Origin: an uncultured Bacteroidota bacterium
GTDB lineage: Bacteria > Bacteroidota > Bacteroidia > AKYH767-A > JABDAW01
Direction of reading: 5' to 3'
Length of the DNA: 64,000 nt
NCBI GenBank assembly: GCA_903844645.1
Contig: CAIMUP010000008.1
Span: 32,612-96,611, forward strand
Each line of letters starts with the position of its first letter. The first letter of the stretch is position 1. Under the pieces are notes generated by a model. The model did no database searches, was not told where the DNA came from, and was given only the letters and a program-made list of their open reading frames with translations. Of this stretch, positions 51,304 through 61,189 are shown one piece after another. The position numbers were made by a program, and so were the translations under genes.

Positions 51304-52492
51304 TTTAAAAAAAGAACAGGCGGTTCCCTTCATTAAGGTCGAGCCAAGAGTAAAAGATGAAGCTTTGGTAGAAATAGCTTCGGAAGGTGTAACCATAGCG
51401 GGTGTGGAAGAAGTAGTTTCTTCGCCAGCTACTATAGGGGAGAAAAAGGCTCCTCTGAAAAAGAAGAAAGCTCTCGGAAAAAGGGCTTCGGTAAAGAAAA
51501 AAGTTGACAAAGAAAAAAAGAATGTCAAGGCTAAGAAAGCGGTAAACAAAGAAAACGGAGTTGTGAAAGTAAAGCGTAAAAAAGTGGTTGCCGTGGTGCA
51601 GCAAGTAGTCGTGGTGAAGAGGAAAGTGGGTCGTCCGAGATTGACCGCCAAGCAGAAATCCATCAATAAAATTATCAGAGACGGGTTGAAAATGGGGGAT
51701 GTTATTTCTGCGAAACAGGCGAGTGTTGTTCATTATAAAATAAAACAGGGCGCAAGGATAAAAGGTATAGCGGAGGCTCGTTTTTGGCTTCAATCTGTGA
51801 AACAAATGCCTGATGGTGTAAGTAAAAAAATGATTATTATGATGGCGGTAATTGCCATAATCAGAGGCAAGTTAGGGATGCCCACAAATGTTACACTGTA
51901 TAAGGAACGGTCGGTAGCGATGTATAATGTGATGAGTGAGAATCCGCATGGATATTATACTGTTGCCTTTGCCGGACTTGCCCAGTGGCTCACTCGGAAT
52001 ACGGCTTTGGATACCGCTATCAAGAATAATGAAAAGAATGACGGCAGCGGCAGTGCGACCATCGTAAAGGCATGTAGGGCGGATGTGAAAACGTCGTTGA
52101 ATTTGTTTATGACATATATCAATTTGCTCGCATTTTCGAATCAAACATTGGCGGTTTCGATCATCGAAACTGCTTTGTGCGTAGTGATTGTAAGGGGAGC
52201 AAAAACAGTGAAGGATTTTGAATATAAAATGGGTCCTGGCACTGGTAAAATCAGGCTGAAATCTGCGGGAGCAAAGATTGCCGGCAAGCGTGTTCCGGCA
52301 AATTATGAATTTCAATATGGATACATGGTTGCAGGAGCTATCGTGTGGGGAACGATCATCGGTCAGCCCCGATGTAAAATTCTTTTGTCAGCCATGGCAA
52401 CAGGCGTGCTGACTTATTTCCGCAAACGTGTTACCACCACCGCAGGCGGCATGAGCGGATGGAGTGCTGTACTCGAGACGAGTGTTTTGTAG
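51296..52492 (+). CDS. unassigned protein (orphan E): Lys-rich N-terminus with AT-hook-like KRKVGRPRL, Fn3-like C-terminus
   Basis: KKKKALGKRASVKKKVDKEKKNVKAKKAV...VVKRKVGRPRLTAKQK; C-terminal YFRKRVTTTAGGMSGWSAVLETSVL. Confidence 0.8.
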   Translation: MSNLKKEQAVPFIKVEPRVKDEALVEIASEGVTIAGVEEVVSSPATIGEKKAPLKKKKALGKRASVKKKVDKEKKNVKAKKAVNKENGVVKVKRKKVVAVVQQVVVVKRKVGRPRLTAKQKSINKIIRDGLKMGDVISAKQASVVHYKIKQGARIKGIAEARFWLQSVKQMPDGVSKKMIIMMAVIAIIRGKLGMPTNVTLYKERSVAMYNVMSENPHGYYTVAFAGLAQWLTRNTALDTAIKNNEKNDGSGSATIVKACRADVKTSLNLFMTYINLLAFSNQTLAVSIIETALCVVIVRGAKTVKDFEYKMGPGTGKIRLKSAGAKIAGKRVPANYEFQYGYMVAGAIVWGTIIGQPRCKILLSAMATGVLTYFRKRVTTTAGGMSGWSAVLETSVL

Positions 52493-52523
52493 TTAATAAA
52501 ATGTTTAAAGTTTGAGGATTAAG

Positions 52524-52557
52524 GTTTAAGGTTGTGTAACGGCACACAACCTTAAAC
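52524..52557. repeat. inverted repeat GTTTAAGGTTGTGT / ACACAACCTTAAAC preceded by heptamer-like TTTAAAG/TTTAAGG
   Basis: 14-bp perfect arms. Confidence 0.9.
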
Positions 52558-52629
52558 TTTTTCCTATTTTTGCAGCCTCTAATGGAATAATATTTGTGAG
52601 TGCAAAGGCGTTAAAATAATTATTAATAA

Positions 52630-53190
52630 ATGAAAAAATCAAAGACAAATGGGAATCGGAAGTTCATCGCTGTTTTCGCGTTGCTATCGTTATTCCTTTT
52701 ATTGAATCATCAAGGCTTTGCCCAATTCCAGAACGTTTGTCCTGATACCACCTTGATTCGCCAAGGCTTCGGTTGCGACACCTCGAACCTGAAAGATTCC
52801 TATCAACCCGTATGCAGTTGCGATAAAAAGACGACCTATTTTAATCAGTGTGCGGCATTGAATTATGGCGGCGTAACGAATCCCGATCAAGGACCTTGCG
52901 AGGCATTTGGCTTTGTATTGTGGCCCGTACCCTGCAACACCTCTTTGAATATTGTTTTGGCAGTAAAGCAGTTAAGCACCATCGTCCATGTAACGATTTA
53001 TGGCGTGGCGAATTATCAGTTTTGTTATGAGAATTATTACGATTTATCGAGCTTTCCATCCGGCGTTAATTCTTATCAGATAGATGTTTCGACCTTTCCG
53101 CGAGGCGTGTATTTAGTGCTTGCCCAGACGTTAGATGGGTCGTATCATACCTACCGAAGGTTCGTACAGTTGCCCGTCATCAAGCAATAA
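52630..53190 (+). CDS. secreted Kazal-like protein with T9SS-tail-like C-terminus
   Basis: YQPVCSCDKKTTYFNQCAALNYGGVTNPDQGPC; FVLWPVPCNTSLNI...FPRGVYLVLAQ. Confidence 0.65.
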   Translation: MKKSKTNGNRKFIAVFALLSLFLLLNHQGFAQFQNVCPDTTLIRQGFGCDTSNLKDSYQPVCSCDKKTTYFNQCAALNYGGVTNPDQGPCEAFGFVLWPVPCNTSLNIVLAVKQLSTIVHVTIYGVANYQFCYENYYDLSSFPSGVNSYQIDVSTFPRGVYLVLAQTLDGSYHTYRRFVQLPVIKQ

Positions 53191-53240
53191 TTATTAACTT
53201 GGAATTTTGTACACTTGCACCACATAAAAAATAATATATC

Positions 53241-53804
53241 ATGGAAGTAGAAGTAAAGAAATTATTAGACGAAACAGGGATTCACATGGAAATGGCAATC
53301 ACGCATCTGGAATCTGAATTATTAAAAATAAGAGCCGGCAAAGCCTCCCCCGCAATGTTGGAAGGGATTTATGTGGATTATTATGGAACCAATACGCCGC
53401 TGAATCAAGTAGCAAATGTAAGCACTCCCGATGCTCGTACCCTGATGATTCAGCCCTGGGAAAAGACGATGATTCATCCTATCGAAAAAGCAATTACCAA
53501 TGCTAATCTTGGCTTAAATCCACAGAATGACGGCATCGTAGTGAGGATAACCGTCCCAGCATTAACCGAAGACAGAAGGAAAGATTTGGTGAAGAAAACA
53601 AAGGCAGAAGGCGAACATGCAAAGGTTACTATTCGCAATGCAAGGCGCGATACGATGGAGTTATTTAAGGGCTTAATCAAGCAAGGGCTTCCAGAGGATA
53701 TTGGCAAAGATGCCGAGAATAAAGTTCAGTTAATCACGAATAATTATATTGCTAAAGTGGATAAACATTTAGCCACCAAAGAACAAGAAATAATGACGGT
53801 TTGA
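53241..53804 (+). CDS. frr: ribosome recycling factor
   Basis: MAITHLESELLKIRAGKASPAMLEGIYVDYYGTNTPLNQVANVSTPDARTLMIQPWEK. Confidence 0.98.
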   Translation: MEVEVKKLLDETGIHMEMAITHLESELLKIRAGKASPAMLEGIYVDYYGTNTPLNQVANVSTPDARTLMIQPWEKTMIHPIEKAITNANLGLNPQNDGIVVRITVPALTEDRRKDLVKKTKAEGEHAKVTIRNARRDTMELFKGLIKQGLPEDIGKDAENKVQLITNNYIAKVDKHLATKEQEIMTV

Positions 53805-53818
53805 TACCGTTTGATAAA

Positions 53819-54982
53819 TCAGATTTTCACTTTCAAAGCATTGTAATCGAAAATCTCACCGAGTTTTTTATCAACCTTGCTTTGGGGCGTATATTTAAGA
53901 ATCAGGTTTCGGATTCTTATGGCGAAAGATTTCTTTAAATGTCCCTTTCTAACTATCTCTAAAACATCTTGGGTAATGGTTTGCGTTCTATTAATACGAG
54001 CATCTTCGTAATACAACAAAGCATCTTCAATGGTATGATATTTATCGAGGCATCTGGCAATAATAGCTGCATCTTCAATAGCAAGAGAAACGCCAAGACC
54101 GAGATTTGGAGAGATAGAATGAGCAGCCTCGCCAAGTAACGTAACCAACTCTTCGGACCAGACTTTAGCAGGTATTCGGGCATAACATCCGGCTTTAATT
54201 ATCAAATGATCATCCGTAGCTTTTATTAATTCAGGAACGGGATAAGACCAGTTTCTAAAGTATTTATAAACCTTCTTTTTACGGTCGGCATTCATGTGAT
54301 TGATGCGATGAATAGACTCCTTTGATGCAGCCCACCATGCAATTTTATTATCTTCTAAAGGCATAAAGCCGAACCGCTTTCCTCTTCCCCAAAACTGCAT
54401 TGTTCCTTTCTCTAAAATATCTGGAAAAGGAGAATCAATTACCCCTCGCCAAACCTGATAACCTTGATAAACGGGGTCATCATCTCGTAACATTAAACCC
54501 CGTACTTTAGAGCTGAATCCGTCGGCACCAATCAGTAAATCGCTTTTGATTTGTTTCTCGTTCGTAAAGACAATACTCACCATGTCATCAAAGATTTCAT
54601 AATCTCGTAAAGTATATCCGTAATTAACGATGCCTTCAGGTAATCTTTTGAGCAAAATGGAATATAAATGCTCTCGCATAATAGTAACCGGATGAAATTC
54701 TTCTTCAGCAAAATCCAGTGTACGGAGAACATTATTTTTGCTGGTAGCTAAGGTAAATTGACCTACCTCTTTCCCCATTGAATAAACTTCTTCGCTCATG
54801 CCGAAATGATGTAAGACTCGTAGCGCATTTGGAAATAAAGTAATAGCAGCATTAGATTCTTTCAACTCTTCTGATCGTTCATATATCTGAACCTTGAAAC
54901 CTCTTTGAAGTAAAGTAATTGCGGCAGTTAAGCCACCGATACCAGCACCGATAATTGCGATATTAAGTTCAGCTTTTTTCAT
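53819..54982 (-). CDS. FAD-dependent monooxygenase (UbiH/salicylate hydroxylase-like)
   Basis: IAIIGAGIGGLTAAITLLQRGFKVQIYERS...LIGADGFSSKVR...LLGEAAHSISPNLGLGVSLAIEDA. Confidence 0.93.
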   Translation of the reverse strand: MKKAELNIAIIGAGIGGLTAAITLLQRGFKVQIYERSEELKESNAAITLFPNALRVLHHFGMSEEVYSMGKEVGQFTLATSKNNVLRTLDFAEEEFHPVTIMREHLYSILLKRLPEGIVNYGYTLRDYEIFDDMVSIVFTNEKQIKSDLLIGADGFSSKVRGLMLRDDDPVYQGYQVWRGVIDSPFPDILEKGTMQFWGRGKRFGFMPLEDNKIAWWAASKESIHRINHMNADRKKKVYKYFRNWSYPVPELIKATDDHLIIKAGCYARIPAKVWSEELVTLLGEAAHSISPNLGLGVSLAIEDAAIIARCLDKYHTIEDALLYYEDARINRTQTITQDVLEIVRKGHLKKSFAIRIRNLILKYTPQSKVDKKLGEIFDYNALKVKI

Positions 54983-55002
54983 TTAAAGTAAGGTGAGAAA
55001 AC

Positions 55003-56337
55003 TTAGTGAAGTATGTGCTTCCAAATATCATTTCCGAAGATAAACGCCATCAAGGTTAATAGGATTACCATACCTACCAGTTGCGTAGTTTCCATAAATT
55101 TATCACTGAATTTCCTGCGGGTAACCATCTCAATCAACAAGAATAAAACATGCCCACCATCCAAAGCAGGTATCGGTAATATATTCATAAAAGCTAATAC
55201 CATAGATAGCAAAGCCGTCAATCCCCAAAACTTCTTCCATATCCAAACACCCCCGTAAATGGTGGCAATTCCGATAGGTCCTTGCATAGAATCCGTTGCT
55301 TTTTCTTTTCCGGTAAATATTTGTTTCAATCCTTTGATATTAGAGACCATTGCTTCGATGCCATCAGAGATTCCATACTTGATGGAAGAAAAAATGCTGT
55401 AGCTTTTATAAGTATAAAAGTCTCTAAAATCTGAATAAGATGCGTGATAAACTCCAATCGTAGAATCAGCATCCACAGTTAACTTCAGCTTCATTTGTTC
55501 TTTATTTCTCAAGACTGTTAATTCAATTTCTTTGCCGGCGTTCTTTCTTACATCTTCCCTGAATTGCCCACCATTAAATATCTTTTCATCGTTTACAGCA
55601 AGTATTTTATCTTCCTTAACTAGCCCTGCTTTTGCCGCTGTATGATTAGGAGGAACACTATCCAAAACAAATGGTGCTTGCATTGGGCTTATGAAATGTC
55701 CGCGACCTCCTTTGATAACTTTTTTATAAAAATCATCAGGGATAATAATATCAACATTCTTCCCATCTCTCAAGACTGTTACCGTCGCGCCAAACATAAT
55801 TCGTGTAGATAATAAATCCTCAAATCGTTCAAAAGATTTTCCATCAATAGCAACGACTTTATCACCTGTTACAAAGCCGGCATCACGTCCTAATTCATAG
55901 GCATAGATACCATCTTTCACGTTTTCATTGGGGAGATAAGTCTTGTCATAATGCAATAAAATAAAAGAGAATAATCCGATGCCAAGAATGATATTCATCG
56001 TTACGCCGCCGACCATAACTATCAGTCTTTGCCATACTGGTTTGGAGCGGAATTCCCAGGATTGTGGTGGTAATTTCATCGCTTCTTTGTCCATTGATTC
56101 ATCAACCATTCCGGCTATTTTGACATACCCACCAAGTGGCAACCATCCGATTCCGTACTCTGTTTCTCCTTTTGTGTATTTGAATAATTTGAAGCCCCAG
56201 GCATCAAAGAAAAGATAGAATTTTTCCACCTTTATTCCGAATGCTCGAGCCGCGAGGAAATGCCCCAGTTCGTGCAGTGTTACTAAAATTGCCAAGGCAG
56301 TGATCAACTGCGCCGTCATTACTAATCCGTTCATCAT
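55003..56337 (-). CDS. rseP: RIP site-2 metalloprotease
   Basis: LHELGHFLAARAFGIKV, PDZ-like segment, NILPIPALDGGH. Confidence 0.95.
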   Translation of the reverse strand: MMNGLVMTAQLITALAILVTLHELGHFLAARAFGIKVEKFYLFFDAWGFKLFKYTKGETEYGIGWLPLGGYVKIAGMVDESMDKEAMKLPPQSWEFRSKPVWQRLIVMVGGVTMNIILGIGLFSFILLHYDKTYLPNENVKDGIYAYELGRDAGFVTGDKVVAIDGKSFERFEDLLSTRIMFGATVTVLRDGKNVDIIIPDDFYKKVIKGGRGHFISPMQAPFVLDSVPPNHTAAKAGLVKEDKILAVNDEKIFNGGQFREDVRKNAGKEIELTVLRNKEQMKLKLTVDADSTIGVYHASYSDFRDFYTYKSYSIFSSIKYGISDGIEAMVSNIKGLKQIFTGKEKATDSMQGPIGIATIYGGVWIWKKFWGLTALLSMVLAFMNILPIPALDGGHVLFLLIEMVTRRKFSDKFMETTQLVGMVILLTLMAFIFGNDIWKHILH

Positions 56338-56339
56338 AT

Positions 56340-57518
56340 TTATATAGTTTTTACTCTTTGTTTACTTATTATTTCTTTCGCAATTCGTCGCGTCATCGCA
56401 TCAATATTTTCATAATCCTCCAGCGTCGGTTTGGCAATGAAATCAACCTTTTGCATACATGCTTCAATCACTTCTGACATTCCAAGGAAGCTAATTTTAT
56501 CTTCCAGAAAACTCTGCACCGCAACTTCATTTGCTGCATTCAAAACGCAAGGCATGGTGCCTCCTTTTTTCATGGCTTCCATTGCCAGAGAAAGGTTGCG
56601 GAAGGTCTTCAAATCAGCTTGTTCAAAGGTTAGTTGGGGATAATCCATGAAGCTGAAACGTGGGAAATCGGATTTTAATCTTTCGGGATAAGCAATTGCA
56701 TATTGAATCGGCAGCTTCATATCGGGCAATCCCATCTGTGCTTTCATGCTTCCGTCCTGGAACTGGACGATGGAATGAATGATGGATTGCGGATGCACAA
56801 TGACATCAATTTGTTCCGCCGTAAGATTAAACAACCACTTCGCCTCGATCATCTCCAAGCCTTTATTCATCAGCGAAGCCGAGTCTATGGTAATCTTATT
56901 TCCCATCTCCCAATTCGGATGTTTGAGAGCTTGTTCTTTGGTGATATATCTTAATTCTTCGATCGTTTTATTGCGGAAAGGACCACCCGATGCGGTCAGA
57001 TAAATCTTCTCAATCTTATTATGCCATTCGCCGGCAAGGCATTGAAATATCGCGGAATGTTCGGAGTCCACAGGGAGGATATTCACAGCCTTTTCCTTCG
57101 CCAAAGCCGTCACCAATTCACCGGCAACCACCAGCGTTTCCTTATTCGCCAAAGCAATACTCTTCCCATGTTTGATAGCACTCATGGTGGGCTTCAATCC
57201 AGAGAATCCTACCATCGCTGTCAAGATCAAATCAATAGAATCCATCTGCATAATATCCACGATAGATTGGGCACCTGAATAAACTTTAATATCCTCTTTC
57301 AACAAGACATCGGCGACTTCGCGATACTTCTTTTCATCCCCAATGATGACGGCATTAGGCTTGAATTCGAGGGCTTGTTTGATTAATAAATCAACATTAG
57401 TATTCGCCACCAACACCTCCACCACAAAGCGATCGGGATGCGCCTTGATAACCTCCAGTGCCTGCGTTCCGATAGAACCCGTACTGCCGAGAATCGCTAT
57501 ATTTCTTTTATCTTCCAT
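56340..57518 (-). CDS. dxr: 1-deoxy-D-xylulose 5-phosphate reductoisomerase
   Basis: NIAILGSTGSIGTQALEVI...DSEHSAIFQCL...TASGGPFRNK. Confidence 0.97.
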   Translation of the reverse strand: MEDKRNIAILGSTGSIGTQALEVIKAHPDRFVVEVLVANTNVDLLIKQALEFKPNAVIIGDEKKYREVADVLLKEDIKVYSGAQSIVDIMQMDSIDLILTAMVGFSGLKPTMSAIKHGKSIALANKETLVVAGELVTALAKEKAVNILPVDSEHSAIFQCLAGEWHNKIEKIYLTASGGPFRNKTIEELRYITKEQALKHPNWEMGNKITIDSASLMNKGLEMIEAKWLFNLTAEQIDVIVHPQSIIHSIVQFQDGSMKAQMGLPDMKLPIQYAIAYPERLKSDFPRFSFMDYPQLTFEQADLKTFRNLSLAMEAMKKGGTMPCVLNAANEVAVQSFLEDKISFLGMSEVIEACMQKVDFIAKPTLEDYENIDAMTRRIAKEIISKQRVKTI

Positions 57519-57617
57519 TTTATTCAAGGGCGCAAAGATAGGAAGGGGAGGGTAATTATAAATTATGAATGCTAAATTATGAATTTGGAATTGCAAAGGG
57601 ATTTATAAATTTGCCGA

Positions 57618-58109
57618 ATGAAAGTTGAATACATATTGGCTTTTGCCTTTTTAATTGGATGCTCTACAAATTCGGGTAATAAAAAGATTATTGATGCAAA
57701 TTCAGCAAGTGATCGTTCAAAAGAAATTTCCATTGATAAAATTAATATCCCTACCAAATGGACTGAGATAACTCAACAAAATAATGAATGGATTTATTAC
57801 AAACCGTGTCCTAATATTAGGGGTTTGTTTACAATTGATATTACAAAAATTAACAATCAAGATGCAATTTTGGATTATACTGGATTAGAAGGACAATGGT
57901 ATGCTATCAAGAAAGTAATAAAGCAAGGCGATAGCTTAATTTTTAGAACAGTTTTACCGTATGATACATTATCCACAGTTATTTTTTCAATTACCTTTAT
58001 AGATAGGACAAAAAATATTGTAAGGTGGAATCGTGACCGGAGAACTTACGATTATATTCCTACCAAGGATTCTATTAAATATAAACATTTTTCTCAGCTC
58101 TGTTTATAG
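57618..58109 (+). CDS. small hypothetical lipoprotein
   Basis: MKVEYILAFAFLIGCSTNSGN lipobox; -7-like TAAATTTG upstream. Confidence 0.6.
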   Translation: MKVEYILAFAFLIGCSTNSGNKKIIDANSASDRSKEISIDKINIPTKWTEITQQNNEWIYYKPCPNIRGLFTIDITKINNQDAILDYTGLEGQWYAIKKVIKQGDSLIFRTVLPYDTLSTVIFSITFIDRTKNIVRWNRDRRTYDYIPTKDSIKYKHFSQLCL

Positions 58110-58170
58110 AATCCAACCCCCTCCCTATTATATAAGGAGTGGTTATTCAATAAAAATCGTGTGGCGGCGT

Positions 58171-58410
58171 GGTACGCGTTGGTGTACCGTACCAAATGTT
58201 TCCCTTTGGAATGGTACGCGTTGGTGTACCGTACCAAATGTTTCCCTTTGGAATGGTACGCGTTGGTGTACCGTACCAAATGTTTCCCTTTGGAATGGTA
58301 CGCGTTGGTGTACCGTACCAAATGTCTCCCTTTGGAATGGTACGCGTTGGTGTACTGTACCAAATGTCTCCCTTTGGAATGGTACGCGTTGGTGTACCAG
58401 AGCAAATGTA
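58171..58410. repeat. 42-bp tandem array, 6 units (GGTACGCGTTGGTGTACCGTACCAAATGTTTCCCTTTGGAAT)
   Basis: GGTACGCG at 58171, 58213, 58255, 58297, 58339, 58381. Confidence 0.98.
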
Positions 58411-58561
58411 TGATGAATTATCAATTTATAAAAGGATAATATCTTATATTTAAGATTTTGGAAAAGTAGGTTTTATAAAATCTGATACTAATTATTTGAA
58501 AATCGAGGGTTCAAATTTTGGATAAATAAAAAAGTTTATTTGGTTCATTCATTTGGATTTC

Positions 58562-58569
58562 CTATTTTT
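58562..58569 (+). promoter_or_regulatory. -7 box TATTTTTG upstream of 58616 CDS
   Basis: TTTCCTATTTTTGCCCC. Confidence 0.45.
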
Positions 58570-58615
58570 GCCCCGATGAACAAAAATAGTACGATACGTT
58601 TTATTAAATAATTCA

Positions 58616-59569
58616 ATGGGCAGATTCCTTCCTTTTCTAAATTTCTTCCTGACCTCCACTCGCAAAAACAACCGCAAGCTGGCACGCATCGGCAAGTACA
58701 TGTACGATGCTTTGACCGAAAATGCAGGAGATACTTTTATCGCCTCCTGCCTCGCCGATTTGTCCACACCCCATGCCAGTTGGGTAGGCAAAGTAGCCGG
58801 AAAAGCCGCTGCCGCAGGTCCTCAACATGGAGCCGTTTCCGCCAAAGATGGCGTGATGGCAATCATCCACGGCACCGATTTGAGAGTATGGGATCGCAAC
58901 ATTCAGAATTTCTACGATGAAACCACCGATATTTATAAAACGATATTCCCGAACGGACATACCAAGCTCCACGAAGGCGGCACGGACGACCAATTAATAG
59001 AACTCGATGCCATCATCACGAATATGATTCCCTACTCTTTGCTGAACACAATACGAGCCACCATGACCACTCGGTATAACGAAGCATTCGTCAAAGAAAC
59101 CGCCGTAGCGCAAAAGAAAGCCGGCAAAACGACTGCCAAGACTACCCTCACCGCCGAACGCCCCATCTACGGCGACGTGCTGTTCAAGCTCTATTGCAAA
59201 TTAGGCAACCATTACGGAGCCGATGCCGATATACTCGCCATCTACATTGATGTCGCCGAAATACAACGCACCGCCAAGGATAATATATTCGATAAAATTG
59301 CCGTCAAACATTCTATCGCCCAAATCGCCATCCGCACCTACCTTCCCGATGAGGAAATAGAGATTAATAACAGCATGGGTACAAAAGATTTGAAGTTCTA
59401 CGTCATCCGCCGTCCAGGCGAACCCAAAGGCATCTTCGTTACCGTACCAGCCGGGCAGACCCTGTCCTTTGCCCGTCATCTTTTCGGTAATATGTTGTGG
59501 CGGTATTTTATGGTCGAGAACGATGATCTGACGACCGATTGTCATTACATCCTCACCTTCCCGAATTAA
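58616..59569 (+). CDS. unassigned protein (orphan F)
   Basis: 317-aa ORF with coding-like composition and terminator downstream. Confidence 0.78.
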   Translation: MGRFLPFLNFFLTSTRKNNRKLARIGKYMYDALTENAGDTFIASCLADLSTPHASWVGKVAGKAAAAGPQHGAVSAKDGVMAIIHGTDLRVWDRNIQNFYDETTDIYKTIFPNGHTKLHEGGTDDQLIELDAIITNMIPYSLLNTIRATMTTRYNEAFVKETAVAQKKAGKTTAKTTLTAERPIYGDVLFKLYCKLGNHYGADADILAIYIDVAEIQRTAKDNIFDKIAVKHSIAQIAIRTYLPDEEIEINNSMGTKDLKFYVIRRPGEPKGIFVTVPAGQTLSFARHLFGNMLWRYFMVENDDLTTDCHYILTFPN

Positions 59570-59595
59570 GAATAACAGTATTTGAAACCTATTAC

Positions 59596-59627
59596 AAGCC
59601 CTCGAAGAACCATCATCGAGGGCTTTT
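59596..59627 (+). terminator. rho-independent terminator
   Basis: AAGCCCTCGA...TCGAGGGCTTTTT. Confidence 0.8.
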
Positions 59628-59685
59628 TCGTTGCAGAAAGAGTCCGAATAATTCAATCCCCCTTTCCCTATCTTTGCCCCCGATT

Positions 59686-60564
59686 ATGGAAATATTAGAC
59701 GGTAAAAAAGCAGCCTTGTTTTATAAGAATAAAATCGCTGCGGAAGTAATTAAGATGAAAGAGAAGGGCATGAAAGCCCCACATCTCGCCGCCATCTTAA
59801 TAGGGAATAACGGGGCATCCGAAACTTATGTAGCCGCCAAAGTGAAGGCTTGCGAAGAAGTAGGATTTCATTCCTCTTTAATAAGATTTCAGGACACGGT
59901 TACCGAAAAAGAACTGCTCGACAAGATACATGAAATCAATAATAATGAAGATATAGACGGGTACATCGTGCAGCTACCATTGCCGAATCATATTGCCGAA
60001 AACAAGGTAATCAATGCCATCAACCCCAAGAAAGATGTGGATGGATTCCATCCCGAAAATACCGGCAGAATGGTCAAGAACCTCCCCTGCTATATTGCCG
60101 CCACACCCTTCGGCATCCTGAAGTTAATGCAATATTATAACCTCGAATCCACGGGCAAACATTGTGTCGTATTGGGGCGCAGTAATATTGTCGGATCGCC
60201 CATCAGCATCCTCATGGCTCGCGATGGAAACCCGGGAAACTGCACCGTAACCTTATGCCATTCCAAGACCCAGAATTTGAAGGAAATTACCCTCCAAGCC
60301 GACATCCTGATCGTCGCCTTAGGCAAACCCGAATTCATTACTGGAAACATGGTAAAAGAAGGCGTGGTCGTGATAGATGTGGGGCTGACGCGAGTGGTGA
60401 ATGAATCGAAAAAATCAGGCTTTGAATTAAAAGGCGATGTACTGTTTGAGGAAGTATCCTCAAAATGTTCCTTTATTACTCCAGTGCCTGGTGGCGTTGG
60501 TCCTATGACGATTGTTGCCCTCCTCGAAAACACCCTCAAAGCAGCCCGAAAAGAAATTTATTAA
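59686..60564 (+). CDS. folD: bifunctional methylenetetrahydrofolate dehydrogenase/cyclohydrolase
   Basis: [11 protein letters not shown]...[14 protein letters not shown]...[17 protein letters not shown]...[20 protein letters not shown]. Confidence 0.98.
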   Translation: MEILDGKKAALFYKNKIAAEVIKMKEKGMKAPHLAAILIGNNGASETYVAAKVKACEEVGFHSSLIRFQDTVTEKELLDKIHEINNNEDIDGYIVQLPLPNHIAENKVINAINPKKDVDGFHPENTGRMVKNLPCYIAATPFGILKLMQYYNLESTGKHCVVLGRSNIVGSPISILMARDGNPGNCTVTLCHSKTQNLKEITLQADILIVALGKPEFITGNMVKEGVVVIDVGLTRVVNESKKSGFELKGDVLFEEVSSKCSFITPVPGGVGPMTIVALLENTLKAARKEIY

Positions 60565-61187
60565 TGAGTAAATCTGCAACAACAAACGGCAAGAAACTTC
60601 CCTTGATGGAAGCCTTTTATTCCATCCAAGGCGAAGGAGCGAATGCAGGTCAGGCAGCGTATTTTATTCGCTTGGCAGGCTGCGATGTAGGCTGTGTTTG
60701 GTGCGATGTAAAAGATTCTTGGGATGTGTCGAAGCATCCATTAGTAAGCGTCAAAGCGATGGTAAAAGAGGCTCTGAAATATCCTTCCTCGAAAGTAATT
60801 ATCACGGGTGGCGAGCCTTTGCAACACAACCTGGATGACTTGTGTGAGGAATTATTGATGCACGATTTTGAAATTTGGTTAGAGACTTCAGGGGCGTTTC
60901 CTTTGCGTGGCGGCTTCGATTGGGTTTGCTTCTCTCCTAAGAAATTTAAAGCACCGTTTGAAGAAATTTATGAGTACGCTAACGAATTAAAAATAGTTGT
61001 TTTTAATAAATCCGACTTTAAATGGGCAGAGGAACAGGCAGGGAAAGTGAATGATGGTTGTTTGTTGTATCTACAACCGGAGTGGGATAAAAGAGAAGTG
61101 GTATTGCCTTTGATCATTGATTACGTAAAGAAGAATCCAGAGTGGAGTATCTCCCTGCAAACACATAAATATATCAACGTCCCTTAA
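60564..61187 (+). CDS. queE: 7-carboxy-7-deazaguanine synthase (radical SAM)
   Basis: MEAFYSIQGEGANAGQAAYFIRLAGCDVGCVWCDVKDSWD...VIITGGEPL. Confidence 0.95.
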   Translation: MSKSATTNGKKLPLMEAFYSIQGEGANAGQAAYFIRLAGCDVGCVWCDVKDSWDVSKHPLVSVKAMVKEALKYPSSKVIITGGEPLQHNLDDLCEELLMHDFEIWLETSGAFPLRGGFDWVCFSPKKFKAPFEEIYEYANELKIVVFNKSDFKWAEEQAGKVNDGCLLYLQPEWDKREVVLPLIIDYVKKNPEWSISLQTHKYINVP

Positions 61188-61189
61188 AT

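Noticed and set aside
58033-58453. Several ORFs across the 58.2-kb array (WYALVYRTKCFPLE etc.)
   Set aside because: Same 42-bp artefact; open in multiple frames on both strands with no convincing start.
59539-59685. N-terminal extension of folD
   Set aside because: It covers the terminator of the preceding gene and the TATCTTTG box; [11 protein letters not shown] at 59686 is the expected start.
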